Positions 25,977-33,320 of a stretch of 47,341 nt of DNA are shown one piece after another. The stretch is taken from contig JAKANQ010000004.1 of NCBI GenBank assembly GCA_021812365.1, forward strand, positions 1 to 47,341. Reading direction: 5' to 3'. The first letter of the stretch is position 1; every line of letters begins with the position of its first letter. Origin of the DNA: a bacterium (GTDB lineage: Bacteria; Patescibacteriota; Minisyncoccia; UBA6257; GWB1-50-10). The notes under the pieces are model-generated. The model was not told the origin of the DNA and did no database searches. It saw only the letters and a program-made list of their open reading frames with translations. The position numbers and the translations under genes are program-made.

Positions 25977-26396
25977 TTGCGTGATCATATTGTAGGAGTA
26001 CTCGTTGGTCTTTTGTTCGTTACTGCGTACGCGTCGTGGGATTCGAAGTCCATCGCGAAGATGCCACGCGCGGTAACGTGCGAGTGCGCGAACGAGGAGA
26101 GCTATACGACCATGCGTGCGTGGGTTACCGCGTACACAAGCAGCGCCGACGAGTGCGGAAATGATTTCGGCATCACCGCATCGGGCGAACGCGCCCGCGA
26201 TGGCGTGGTTGCGTGCAATTTTTTGCCGTTTGGCACCAGGGTGAGGATTCCAGAACTCTTCGGAGAGAGGGAATTTGTCGTCATGGACCGAATGTCCAAG
26301 GGAAAGGAGAACTACGTTGATGTGTGGGTGAAGAGGAAATATACTGCCCGCAGGATAGGAAAATCCTTTGTAGACATAGTCGTGGTCGACAGTTGA
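25977..26396 (+). CDS. Secreted 3D-domain protein (RlpA/YuiC-like barrel)
   Basis: 139 residues from TTG 25977. The unusual start is supported by AAAGGAGG at 25963-25970, 6 bases upstream, and no in-frame ATG that keeps the signal peptide. Signal segment (about 5-22), then the 3D domain (about 45-138): VTAYTSSADECG, ITASGERARDGVVACN, LPFGTRVRIP and VVMDRM, carrying the three conserved Asp that name the family. The fold is a double-psi beta barrel used in lytic transglycosylases (MltA) and spore proteins. A cell-wall role is inferred. Confidence 0.85.
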   Translation: MRDHIVGVLVGLLFVTAYASWDSKSIAKMPRAVTCECANEESYTTMRAWVTAYTSSADECGNDFGITASGERARDGVVACNFLPFGTRVRIPELFGEREFVVMDRMSKGKENYVDVWVKRKYTARRIGKSFVDIVVVDS

Positions 26397-26400
26397 TACA

Positions 26401-26430
26401 AGCCCCGCGCATTTTGCGGGGCTTTTTTTG
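26401..26430 (+). terminator. Terminator of the 3D-domain gene
   Basis: Stem AGCCCCGC / GCGGGGCT (26401-26408 with 26416-26423), then seven T. Confidence 0.92.
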
Positions 26431-26454
26431 TTGCTGTATGTTTCCTTTATTTTT

Positions 26455-26463
26455 TGATATACT
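26455..26463 (+). promoter_or_regulatory. Extended -10 for the lemA-TPM-pyrH run
   Basis: TGA then TATACT (26458-26463). Leader of about 15 bases with no Shine-Dalgarno before ATG 26485. Confidence 0.5.
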
Positions 26464-26484
26464 GAAAAAAAGCCTAATAATCAT

Positions 26485-27042
26485 ATGAAAAATAAAACGT
26501 TATGGATCGTTCTTGGCGTGGCGGTCGTCGCGCTTCTCTATGTATGGACCTCATACAACGGATTTGTAGGAAAGAATGAGGCGGTAGATAACCAGTGGGC
26601 GCAAGTGGAGACGCAGTATCAGCGCAGATTGGACCTTATTCCTAACCTCGTGAATTCGGTGCAGGGCGCGATGAAACAGGAAAAGGATGTCTTTTTGGCG
26701 ATTGCGGACGCGCGCACGAAGTATGGCAGCGCAAAAACGGTAGATGAGAAAGCGGCGGCGGCAACGGGTGTGGAATCAGCGCTCAGCCGATTGCTCGTGG
26801 TGATGGAAAACTATCCTACGCTTAAATCATCGGATGCGGTACAGACGCTTATGGTACAGCTTGAGGGAACCGAGAATCGCGTGAGCGTGGAGCGACAGCG
26901 CTTCAACGATGCGGTGAAGGATCTCAACATGTCCGTGAAGCGTTTCCCCGGCAACATCGTTGCGGGAATGTTCGGATTTAAGGAGCGAACCTATTTTGCG
27001 GCGGCAAGCGGCGCTGAGAATGCTCCGAAAGTAAACTTCTAA
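26485..27042 (+). CDS. lemA: LemA family protein
   Basis: 185 residues, normal length. N-terminal membrane helix (about 5-22), then the LemA helical bundle: YNGFVGKNEAVDNQWAQVET, QRRLDLIPNLVNSVQG, ENYPTLKSSDAVQTL and the Phe-rich PGNIVAGMFGFKERTYF end. Family knowledge: outward-facing helical protein of unclear function, often encoded beside a TPM-domain protein, as here (6 bases apart). Together they probably act in envelope maintenance. Confidence 0.92.
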   Translation: MKNKTLWIVLGVAVVALLYVWTSYNGFVGKNEAVDNQWAQVETQYQRRLDLIPNLVNSVQGAMKQEKDVFLAIADARTKYGSAKTVDEKAAAATGVESALSRLLVVMENYPTLKSSDAVQTLMVQLEGTENRVSVERQRFNDAVKDLNMSVKRFPGNIVAGMFGFKERTYFAAASGAENAPKVNF

Positions 27043-27048
27043 CTTCAC

Positions 27049-27933
27049 ATGAGGAGGGTCGTATTACTCTTTCTCATTGCTATCGTAACAATTCCATTTG
27101 TTGCGCGTGCATACACAAGTCCTGGCAAGCCTGAGGAAGGTTTTTTTGTGAGTGATTTTGCGGGGATGCTACATCCACAAGAAAAAGCACAGCTTGAACA
27201 AAAGCTTGCGGCGTTTGAGGCAAGTTCCACGAATGAGATTGCGGTCGTCACTATTCCAAGTTTGAATGGCGATACGATTGAAAATTATGCCGTGAAATTG
27301 TTCGAGGACTGGAAGATAGGCAAGAAGGGGAAGGATAACGGCATCCTGCTTCTCATCTCGCGTGATGATAGAAAGGTGCGCATTGAGGTCGGATATGGAT
27401 TGGAGGGCGCGCTCACCGACGCGCAGAGTTATTGGATCATCAATAATGTAATCACGCCTAATTTCAAGGCGGGGAATTATTATGCGGGCATTGACGGCGC
27501 GGTCTCTCAGATAATGTCTGCGACGCGGGGTGAGTACGTGCCTTCTGAATCTCAGAATGTCGATAGAACAGTGAATGCGGTGTTCGAGTATTGGTATCTT
27601 ATTCCCATTGGCATTATGTGGCTCGCAAGTATTTTGGGCCGTTCAAAATCATGGTGGGCAGGTGGTGTGCTTGGAGGCATAGGCGGCGTCGTCATCGGAC
27701 TCTTCGATGGATTCTTCTACGCGGGTATTCTCGCTATCGTATTTCTCATTCCTCTCGGGTTGCTCTTCGATTATTTCGTATCTAAATCGTACGATAAGTA
27801 CAAGGCGGGAACGGGCGGCATTCCTTGGTGGATAGGCGGCGGAGGTTTTTGGGGCGGAGGAGGCTCGGGCGGTGGATTCGGAGGATTCGGCGGCGGGCGT
27901 TCGGGCGGAGGAGGCTCAAGCGGTGATTGGTAA
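27049..27933 (+). CDS. TPM-domain (YgcG-type) membrane protein with Gly-rich tail
   Basis: 294 residues. Signal peptide ending near ARAYT (about 22), TPM domain (about 30-155: VSDFAGMLHPQEKAQLEQ, STNEIAVVTIPSLNG, LFEDWKIGKKGKDNGILLLI, IEVGYGLEGALTD), then two to three membrane helices (about 180-250) and a tail of mostly Gly with Phe/Trp/Ser. The TPM domain is extracytoplasmic in YgcG proteins. The Gly-rich tail is typical of this family. Paired with lemA. Confidence 0.92.
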   Translation: MRRVVLLFLIAIVTIPFVARAYTSPGKPEEGFFVSDFAGMLHPQEKAQLEQKLAAFEASSTNEIAVVTIPSLNGDTIENYAVKLFEDWKIGKKGKDNGILLLISRDDRKVRIEVGYGLEGALTDAQSYWIINNVITPNFKAGNYYAGIDGAVSQIMSATRGEYVPSESQNVDRTVNAVFEYWYLIPIGIMWLASILGRSKSWWAGGVLGGIGGVVIGLFDGFFYAGILAIVFLIPLGLLFDYFVSKSYDKYKAGTGGIPWWIGGGGFWGGGGSGGGFGGFGGGRSGGGGSSGDW

Positions 27934-27940
27934 TCTATCT

Positions 27941-28630
27941 ATGAAACACACATTCGGAAATGTAATCGTACTGGGACTTGGAGGTTCCATCATCTTTCAA
28001 AATGAGATAAACGTACCTCTCTTGAAGGAGTGGAAGGCGCTTGTCGACACATACGCAAAGACGCACAAGGTCATCATCGTGATGGGCGGCGGCAAGCTTG
28101 CGCGCTGGTATCAGGAGGCGGCACGTGCGGTTCGTCCTATCTCCACGAAAGAGGGCGATTGGCTCGGTATCTATGCCACGCGTGCGAATGCGAAGCTCAT
28201 TCAGACCGTGTTCGGAAAGATCGCCGACCCGGTTCTTTTTGACGCGCCCCTAAGGATAAAGAAACTTACGAGTCCTGTTACTGTCGCGTGTGGATGGGAG
28301 CCTGGATGGTCAACCGATTTCATCTGTATGTCGCTCGCAAAGCAGTTCGGCGCGAAGGAGGTCGTGATGGCGGGGAAGCCCGCGTTCGTATATGACAAGA
28401 ATCCGGATCAGTTTATCGACGCGAGACCGTTCAAGGAGATGAAGTGGTCCGAATATTGGAAGATAATTCCGCATAAATGGACTCCGGGCGCGAGCACCCC
28501 TGTGGACCCTGTGGCGGCGAAGTTCGGGAAAGCGAATAAGATAGCGGCTATCGTGGTGGATGGCAGAAATATGAGGAATATGGAGGCACTTTTACGCGGG
28601 GAGGAGTTTGATGGAACGCTGATTACGTAG
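27941..28630 (+). CDS. pyrH: UMP kinase, archaeal type (amino acid kinase family)
   Basis: 229 residues from ATG 27941; an upstream in-frame ATG (27872) lies inside the TPM gene. Core motifs: LGLGGSII (about 9-16), VIIVMGGGKLARWYQEAA (about 45-62), GCGWEPGWSTD region (about 124) and VYDKNPDQF (about 150). Gly-rich loops and the D-K-N/D-P motif identify a nucleotide monophosphate kinase of the amino acid kinase fold; the shape is closer to the archaeal UMP kinase than to the E. coli hexamer. It makes UDP from UMP with ATP. Seven bases follow the TPM gene. Confidence 0.8.
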   Translation: MKHTFGNVIVLGLGGSIIFQNEINVPLLKEWKALVDTYAKTHKVIIVMGGGKLARWYQEAARAVRPISTKEGDWLGIYATRANAKLIQTVFGKIADPVLFDAPLRIKKLTSPVTVACGWEPGWSTDFICMSLAKQFGAKEVVMAGKPAFVYDKNPDQFIDARPFKEMKWSEYWKIIPHKWTPGASTPVDPVAAKFGKANKIAAIVVDGRNMRNMEALLRGEEFDGTLIT

Positions 28631-28640
28631 CGAAAGGTTT

Positions 28641-28649
28641 TGATATAAT
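28641..28649 (+). promoter_or_regulatory. Extended -10 TGATATAAT
   Basis: TTTTGATATAAT: TGA then TATAAT at 28644-28649. A second candidate TATTAT lies at 28655-28660, closer to the start. Confidence 0.5.
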
Positions 28650-28664
28650 AAACGTATTATATAC

Positions 28665-29147
28665 ATGAAGCGCATGGCTAAAAAAACACTCATATTGTTG
28701 GTCATAAGTGCGTTTGGACTCGTCTCACGCGGCGTGGGGCTTGTGGCGCACGCACAGACCGTCGATGCTACCGCGGCGACCGTTCAAACCGATTTTGAGC
28801 GTGAGCTTCAGCAATTGACGCAGCAGATAGCGAGCGACCTTGAGGCACAAAAAGCGGCGAGCGAGATAGATAGTGAGGATACGAAGATCGCAGGCGATGA
28901 TTTCAGCGACAATGTGGTGATTGATGGAGAAAAATCGAGTGAGGAGATTCAGAAGGAGATAGATGATGAGGTGAACATCGAGAATCCGGAGAGCGGTGCG
29001 GATGCTCAAGTTGATGGCGGCGATAATGCCACCTCCACGCTTCAAGATGAGAACACGCCGTCATTTGATTCGAACGGTGATGTGCAAAGCAATGACGCAC
29101 AAAGTACGAGCACCGATGGCACAAGCGGCGGAGATTCCAACCAATAG
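28665..29147 (+). CDS. Small exported acidic protein, unknown
   Basis: 160 residues. Signal peptide ending VAHAQ (about 31), then a long helix (about 38-70) followed by a strongly acidic, low-complexity region rich in Asp, Glu, Ser and Asn to the end. No recognised domain. ATG 28674 is an alternative start, 9 bases in. It precedes another anchored protein by 8 bases. Possibly a disordered cation-binding or spacer protein; function unknown. Confidence 0.6.
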   Translation: MKRMAKKTLILLVISAFGLVSRGVGLVAHAQTVDATAATVQTDFERELQQLTQQIASDLEAQKAASEIDSEDTKIAGDDFSDNVVIDGEKSSEEIQKEIDDEVNIENPESGADAQVDGGDNATSTLQDENTPSFDSNGDVQSNDAQSTSTDGTSGGDSNQ

Positions 29148-29155
29148 CATCCTCA

Positions 29156-29644
29156 ATGAAAAAATCTATTTTCATAATTACCGGAATAGTCATCATCGCC
29201 ATACTGGGAATCATCGCGTACTCGTTTTGGAGTTCCGCGCCGCAACAACAGTCTCTTCCGCAAGCCATCAATAACGAGGCCGCGACCACCACTGTTTCGG
29301 TAACCCCGCTTCCCACGGCCGCCATTGTCGGCGTGAAGCTCGGAACCGTATTGAATGGAGAGGGGCTCATTGATAATCCGACCACCACCTTTGACATGAA
29401 GGACAACATCTACGCCGTGCTCTCGTTGCAGGCGGCACTTGCAAAGACGCAACTTGCCTACATCAGAACCTTCGATGGAAAGTATGTTGATTCAAAAGTG
29501 TCTCATCCTACGCAGGACGGGATGGTCGACTTCCATTTCAGTTGGATATTGAATGCGGGCAAGACGCGCAAAGCGGGAAATTATTCGCTTTCATTCTTTG
29601 TGGATGGAAAGAAAGCGCAAACGGTTGATTATACGGTACGATAA
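29156..29644 (+). CDS. Anchored Ig-like small protein, unknown
   Basis: 162 residues. N-terminal membrane helix (about 4-24), a Gln/Ala/Thr spacer, then a beta-sandwich-like domain (about 58-162) with alternating strands (IYAVLSLQAAL, LAYIRTFDGKYVD, NYSLSFFVDGKKA). This resembles Ig-like domains in CPR surface proteins, but no family is certain. It is probably in one transcript with the acidic protein upstream. Confidence 0.6.
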   Translation: MKKSIFIITGIVIIAILGIIAYSFWSSAPQQQSLPQAINNEAATTTVSVTPLPTAAIVGVKLGTVLNGEGLIDNPTTTFDMKDNIYAVLSLQAALAKTQLAYIRTFDGKYVDSKVSHPTQDGMVDFHFSWILNAGKTRKAGNYSLSFFVDGKKAQTVDYTVR

Positions 29645-29715
29645 GATTCATTAGCTATCGAACGGTTGAAAAAGGGACGAAAGGTCGAGAGTACAAGAAA
29701 ATTAAACAACTATAT

Positions 29716-30276
29716 ATGAAACATTTAAAACTTATTTTGAGCGTTATAGCGATAGTCGGTATCGCGGCATTTTCTGTCGCGAAATACAATGTAGTATCGG
29801 CGGATGATAATCAGGGACAGGGCGAGGGAGAGGCGATAAGCGGTATCGCGTCACTTCATGGAGATTCACAGAGTTCAAGCGAAAGCGAGAACAAGAACGG
29901 TCTCGGACTCGGCGGCACTGAATTCGCAATCGGTTCGGGAGGCGAGACGACATTGAACGGCGGCTTGGTCTCATCCGTAACGGATCAGACGGTTGCGGTT
30001 ACTATTTTCGGATTGCCGATAAAGGCGGTCGTGTCTTCGAATACACAGGTCGTCGGCATGGGCACGAGCACACTCTCCTCGGTAAAGGCGGGAGATGTGG
30101 TCGATATCAAGGGAACGATCGATCCTTCTTCGGGAGTCATCAATGCGTCTACCTTCAGAGACAGGACATTCCAGACTCAGAATGTAGCGAACATCCAGGC
30201 CCAGATACAGCAGCTTTTGGCGCTTATCAGGCAGTTGCAGGCTCAGGTTCAGGGCGGACAGGGAGGAGGTAACTAG
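29716..30276 (+). CDS. Secreted DUF5666 protein
   Basis: 186 residues. Signal peptide (about 1-26), acidic Ser/Gln spacer, then an OB-like DUF5666 domain (about 78-150: GGLVSSVTDQTVAVTIFG, VVSSNTQVVG, VKAGDVVDIKGTIDPSSGVINA) and a C-terminal Gln/Leu-rich helix ending in Gly. The G-x-V-x8-V-x-V plus G-D-x-V-x-[IV]-x-G pattern is that of DUF5666. Exported; function unknown. A bidirectional terminator follows. Confidence 0.78.
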   Translation: MKHLKLILSVIAIVGIAAFSVAKYNVVSADDNQGQGEGEAISGIASLHGDSQSSSESENKNGLGLGGTEFAIGSGGETTLNGGLVSSVTDQTVAVTIFGLPIKAVVSSNTQVVGMGTSTLSSVKAGDVVDIKGTIDPSSGVINASTFRDRTFQTQNVANIQAQIQQLLALIRQLQAQVQGGQGGGN

Positions 30277-30288
30277 TAGTGGAAAGAT

Positions 30289-30316
30289 AAAACCCCGAGC
30301 AATCGGGGTTTTATTG
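30289..30316 (+). terminator. Terminator after the DUF5666 gene
   Basis: A 10-bp stem AAAACCCCGA / TCGGGGTTTT (30289-30298 with 30303-30312). It is symmetric, so it can also act on the minus strand. Confidence 0.88.
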
Positions 30317-30321
30317 TTGTG

Positions 30322-30355
30322 TAAAAAAAGAGCGCCCGTTCAATGAACGAGCGCT
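30322..30355 (-). terminator. Terminator of the minus-strand Cys/Pro/Ala protein
   Basis: On the minus strand AGCGCTCGTTC / GAACGGGCGCT (one T-G pair) followed by TTTTTTT. Confidence 0.85.
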
Positions 30356-30364
30356 TGGTTTGTA

Positions 30365-30757
30365 TTATTGGCGGGAGTTTGTGATTCCCAGCTCTTCGTA
30401 TGTCTGCCCCACACAGTTCGCGCAATTACCCTTTGCGGGCGGTGCGTTCGGTTTGGCTGGCGCTGGGGCTTTCGCCATGGCGGGAGCCGGAGCGGGGAGC
30501 GGTGCCCGTGGCACAGGGGGAGGGGCTGCCCTTCTTGCGGGCGGCTCCCATCTGGGAGCGGCTCTCGACGGCGCGGGGTCGCGCCTTGTGCTCTTCGTGT
30601 CTTTGGTGGGCGGTTCCGCGGCCTTCTGAGAAGCGGCGCGCGGTTCGCTGCAGTGGCATTTGCACTTCACGCAGCACTCTCCAGGACGGAAGATGAGCCA
30701 GATGATGAAGATACCAAGAGCTGCCGTGAGCACGGTCACGATAATTCGGGTTTTCAT
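30365..30757 (-). CDS. Anchored Cys-cluster protein with Pro/Ala linker, unknown
   Basis: 130 residues. A strong AAAAGGAG directly precedes ATG 30763, too close to use it, and sits 6 bases before ATG 30757, so the latter is the start. One membrane helix (about 3-24), then CCVKCKCHC (about 28-36), a long Pro/Ala/Arg linker, and a second Cys pair NCANC (about 110-114) near the end. The two Cys clusters could bind metal or form disulphides, fitting the CcdA/thioredoxin pair in this window. The low-complexity linker spans the envelope by inference. Not a recognised family. Confidence 0.6.
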   Translation of the reverse strand: MKTRIIVTVLTAALGIFIIWLIFRPGECCVKCKCHCSEPRAASQKAAEPPTKDTKSTRRDPAPSRAAPRWEPPARRAAPPPVPRAPLPAPAPAMAKAPAPAKPNAPPAKGNCANCVGQTYEELGITNSRQ

Positions 30758-30785
30758 ACCCATCTCCTTTTCAAGGTGCTTTTTT

Positions 30786-30813
30786 AAAGTACCATAATTT
30801 TCCTAAGAGTCAA
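30786..30813 (-). promoter_or_regulatory. Promoter TTGACT-16-TACTTT (minus strand)
   Basis: TTGACT (30813-30808), 16 bp, TACTTT (30791-30786) upstream of the Cys/Pro/Ala gene, just after the terminator of the previous minus-strand gene. Confidence 0.55.
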
Positions 30814-30817
30814 GATA

Positions 30818-30846
30818 GAAAAAACCGCTTCATTTGATTGAAGCGG
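30818..30846 (-). terminator. Terminator of the 100-residue orphan
   Basis: On the minus strand CCGCTTCA / TGAAGCGG with loop ATCAAA, then TTTTTT. Confidence 0.85.
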
Positions 30847-30855
30847 CTGGAATTT

Positions 30856-31158
30856 TTACGGGCGATTGTGGTTTGCCATTTCTTCTACGGTGTAGATACC
30901 CGCGGCCCAGAGCACACCCTGAATGAATCCGAGCCATCGGAATACCTTGTCCATTCTGCCTTCTTGAATGAAGGTTTCCATTTGGTCCAGCATTCCGTGG
31001 CAGTGGGCGAGATGGTAGTGGAATTGATTGTTGAAATCAATGCCCGCTTGTCCGCGATTCGGAATCTTGTGGTGTGGAAACGGATAATTCGGAATGCGCA
31101 TATCTTCGAACTTCTTACGGTAGATGGTCAAAACCTCTCTTACCTTGTCTGGGGTCAT
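30856..31158 (-). CDS. His-rich 100-residue orphan protein
   Basis: 100 residues from ATG 31158, chosen because AAGGAGG lies 5 bases upstream; a longer frame runs back into the tRNA gene and is rejected. Soluble, helical N-terminus, a His-rich middle (FPHHK, FHYHLAHCHGM) that could bind a metal, and a C-terminal helix WLGFIQGVLWAAGIYTVEEM. Own promoter and terminator. No family recognised. Confidence 0.65.
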   Translation of the reverse strand: MTPDKVREVLTIYRKKFEDMRIPNYPFPHHKIPNRGQAGIDFNNQFHYHLAHCHGMLDQMETFIQEGRMDKVFRWLGFIQGVLWAAGIYTVEEMANHNRP

Positions 31159-31188
31159 GAGATCCTCCTTGTGCGATGTGCTCTTTGC

Positions 31189-31217
31189 ACCATAGCAAAA
31201 GAGAAGGGGGATGTAAA
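31189..31217 (-). promoter_or_regulatory. Promoter TTTACA-17-TATGGT (minus strand)
   Basis: TTTACA (31217-31212), 17 bp, TATGGT (31194-31189), lying between tRNA-Ser and the His-rich orphan, so that gene need not depend on the tRNA transcript. Confidence 0.55.
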
Positions 31218-31242
31218 TAATTCGTCTTTCTCCCGCACAAAG

Positions 31243-31329
31243 CGGAAGGGGCGAGATTCGAACTCGCGAGAGGATTTCTCCCCTACAGTCTTTCCAGGAC
31301 TGCGCCTTAGACCACTCGGCCACCCTTCC
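31243..31329 (-). tRNA. tRNA-Ser (anticodon GGA)
   Basis: 87 bases. Acceptor GGAAGGG / CCCTTCC, U8-G9, D arm GCC..GGC, anticodon stem CAGTC/GACTG with loop CTGGAAA (anticodon GGA at 31295-31293), a long variable arm as in class II tRNAs, T arm with GTTCGAATC, and discriminator G. CCA is not encoded, so a CCA-adding enzyme is needed. It reads UCC and UCU codons. Confidence 0.95.
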
Positions 31330-31367
31330 GCTTTAAGCGGGATTGCGTTTTGTGACTTCGCTTCGCA

Positions 31368-31409
31368 TCAGACAAAACGGGAACAGCACTTGCGCACGTA
31401 GACCACCAT
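31368..31409 (-). CDS. Thirteen-residue mini-ORF with a strong Shine-Dalgarno, upstream of tRNA-Ser
   Basis: ATG 31409 follows AAAGGAGGGG at 7 bases and a promoter at 31435-31463. The 13 codons (MVVYVRKCCSRFV) end at TGA 31368. The last codons form one arm of a hairpin (CGTTTTGT / ACAAAACG, about 31375 and 31346). This looks like a leader peptide: ribosome movement through the Cys-Cys/Ser codons would decide whether the hairpin forms. One codon is UCC, read by the very tRNA-Ser(GGA) downstream. No protein family; could also be chance. Confidence 0.4.
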   Translation of the reverse strand: MVVYVRKCCSRFV

Positions 31410-31434
31410 GCGACCCCTCCTTTTATGCCTTGTG

Positions 31435-31463
31435 ATTGTACGATAATACGTGTTTTTTTTCAA
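31435..31463 (-). promoter_or_regulatory. Promoter TTGAAA-17-TACAAT for the mini-ORF/tRNA-Ser transcript
   Basis: Minus strand TTGAAA (31463-31458), exactly 17 bp, TACAAT (31440-31435). The transcript should start near 31428, ahead of the mini-ORF and tRNA. Confidence 0.7.
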
Positions 31464-31508
31464 TTTTCAGATATAAAATTGGGCATTTCATCTTGTCTAG
31501 TTTTGTTT

Positions 31509-31514
31509 TATACT
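31509..31514 (+). promoter_or_regulatory. -10 box TATACT of the methylase island
   Basis: TATACT at 31509-31514, with TTTCAT 17 bp upstream as a poor -35. At the predicted start the RNA can form CTAAAA / TTTTAG, a 6-bp hairpin or operator-like dyad before the methylase ATG. Confidence 0.45.
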
Positions 31515-31543
31515 AAAAGAGAATTTTAGTTCTTGTTGAAGCG

Positions 31544-32707
31544 ATGGCAAATAAAAATCTCACAAACGCAAAACGGGCAAAGAACGACGAATTTTATACT
31601 CAGTACAGCGATATTCAAAAAGAGATTGAAGCGTATTTGGAATATAACCCCGACGTATTCCGCAGTAAGGCGGTATATTGCAATTGTGATGATCCATACG
31701 AAAGTAATTTCTTTCGCTATTTTGTGCTCAATTTTAATAAACTTGGATTGAAACAACTTATCACCACAAGCTACAAACCTTCACCTGTAGCAAACACTCA
31801 GTTGGCATTATTTGGTGATGACAAAACTCTTGCAAAATCAAAAGGGCGTCCCAAAGTAACCGCTAACAAATTTATTATCAACGAAGTACGCGACATAGAT
31901 GATGACGGCGAATTTAATTTGAAGGACGTTGCAAAGCAGTTAAAGACGAACAAAAACAACGAATGGTCGCCACTCGAAGGTGATGGTGATTTTCGTAGTA
32001 ATGAATGTGTAAATCTACTCAAGCAATCTGATGTTGTGGTAACAAATCCACCATTCAGTTTGTTCCGCGAATATGTTAAACAACTTTTTGATTACAATAA
32101 AAAGTTTGTAATTATTGGCAATATGAACGCGATTACTTATAAGGAAATCTTCTCTTTAATTAAAGAGAATAAAGTATGGCTTGGAGCTGGCAAAAACGAT
32201 GGAAGAAATGTTTGGTATCAGGTTCCAGATAGTTATGAAAATTTTCACAAAAAAGAGGATGGTAAGAAATACGCATTTGTTGCTGGAACGATTTGGTTTA
32301 CCAATCTTGATCATGGGCGCCGCCACCAACCGTTGCCGTTAATGACTAAAGCAGAGGTAATTAAATTTGGCACGAAAAAACCATTTGAAAAATATAACAA
32401 CTATAATGCAATTGAGGTGCCTTTAGTTAAATATATTCCAAACGACTATGCGGGTGTAATGGGTGTGCCAATTAGCTTCCTTAGTAAGTACTCTCCAGAA
32501 CAGTTTGAAATTGTAGGAATGTGTGAAAATGAAGACTTATATAAAATGAAAACAAAAGTATATACAACCGCAGAATGCAAACAAGCATATTTAAATAAGT
32601 TTGGTAAAAAGGGAACTTACGATTTGAATGCAAGTGGAGTAGTTATTAAGAGTGGTATATTAGAGAAAGTCTATCAAAGAATTCTTATAAAACATAAGAA
32701 AAAATAA
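31544..32707 (+). CDS. Adenine-specific DNA methyltransferase, EcoRI type
   Basis: 387 residues, near the 326 of M.EcoRI with extra segments. The opening ANKNLTNAKRAKNDEFYTQ matches the EcoRI methylase family, followed by CDDPYESNFFRYF and the catalytic NPPF motif in VVTNPPFSLF (about 167). It would transfer a methyl group from S-adenosylmethionine to adenine N6 in a specific site; the site may or may not be GAATTC. Strongly AT-rich codons compared with neighbours suggest transfer. First gene of a four-gene run with three nuclease-like proteins; the next starts 1 base after the stop. Confidence 0.88.
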   Translation: MANKNLTNAKRAKNDEFYTQYSDIQKEIEAYLEYNPDVFRSKAVYCNCDDPYESNFFRYFVLNFNKLGLKQLITTSYKPSPVANTQLALFGDDKTLAKSKGRPKVTANKFIINEVRDIDDDGEFNLKDVAKQLKTNKNNEWSPLEGDGDFRSNECVNLLKQSDVVVTNPPFSLFREYVKQLFDYNKKFVIIGNMNAITYKEIFSLIKENKVWLGAGKNDGRNVWYQVPDSYENFHKKEDGKKYAFVAGTIWFTNLDHGRRHQPLPLMTKAEVIKFGTKKPFEKYNNYNAIEVPLVKYIPNDYAGVMGVPISFLSKYSPEQFEIVGMCENEDLYKMKTKVYTTAECKQAYLNKFGKKGTYDLNASGVVIKSGILEKVYQRILIKHKKK

Positions 32708-32708
32708 T

Positions 32709-33311
32709 ATGAAAGGAATTATTTACGTAATGACAACAGCCGTATCTGGTTTGGTAAAGATAGGCAAGACCGGTATAAACAATTATCAGGAGAGAATGCG
32801 AAACCTTGAGGCAAATGGTTATTATAATGTTGCCGGCCTGAAAAGATTTTTTGCTATTGAACTTGAGGATTATGATGATAAGGAAAATCTACTGAAAGAT
32901 ATTTTTAATAAACATCAGGTTGGAGAAAGTGAACTATTTGCGCTGGATCAAGAATTGTTGCGACAGCTCCTACTCTCGTTTAAGGGGAGGGTTGTTTATC
33001 CTGAAAATATTGATCAAGAGAAAGAGTTTGACATAGTTTCAAACATTAGAAGAGAGAGTAGGCTATTTAGTTTTTATAAGAAGGGGCTCAAAAATGGAGA
33101 CATAATCGTTTTCAAGGACGATGAGGATATAACGGCCAAGGTTGCTGGTGAGCGCGAGGTAGAGTATGAGGGTCAGATTTGGAAATTATCGCCACTTACA
33201 TATAAGCTTTACGAACAGCGAGGTGAACTGAATGAGAGTGGGGCTTATGCGGGTGCGGACTATTTTAAATACAATGGTAAAAGGTTGAGAGATTTGCCCG
33301 ATGTGATTTAA
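32709..33311 (+). CDS. GIY-YIG nuclease (T5orf172/MUG113 type) with a DUF4357-like C-terminus
   Basis: 200 residues. N-terminal nuclease-like region IIYVMTTAVSGLVKIGKTG then QERMRNLE, matching the GIY-YIG/T5orf172 pattern with the conserved Arg. The C-terminal part (about 125-198: KNGDIIVFKDDEDITAKVAG, YEGQIWKLSPLTYKL, NGAYAG-type G-x2-Y) resembles the RAMA-like DUF4357 domain found in restriction enzymes. Starts 1 base after the methylase stop, so translation is coupled. The likely role is the restriction or damage-sensing partner of the methylase. Confidence 0.72.
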   Translation: MKGIIYVMTTAVSGLVKIGKTGINNYQERMRNLEANGYYNVAGLKRFFAIELEDYDDKENLLKDIFNKHQVGESELFALDQELLRQLLLSFKGRVVYPENIDQEKEFDIVSNIRRESRLFSFYKKGLKNGDIIVFKDDEDITAKVAGEREVEYEGQIWKLSPLTYKLYEQRGELNESGAYAGADYFKYNGKRLRDLPDVI

Positions 33312-33320
33312 AAAAATAAT

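Noticed and set aside
30360-30629. Ala/Gly-rich plus-strand ORF
   Set aside because: Shadow of the Pro/Ala linker of the minus-strand gene at 30365-30757.
31243-31543. tRNA-Ser as attachment site of the methylase island
   Set aside because: The island lies on the tRNA's 5' side, no integrase is present and no duplicated tRNA end was seen after 35053.
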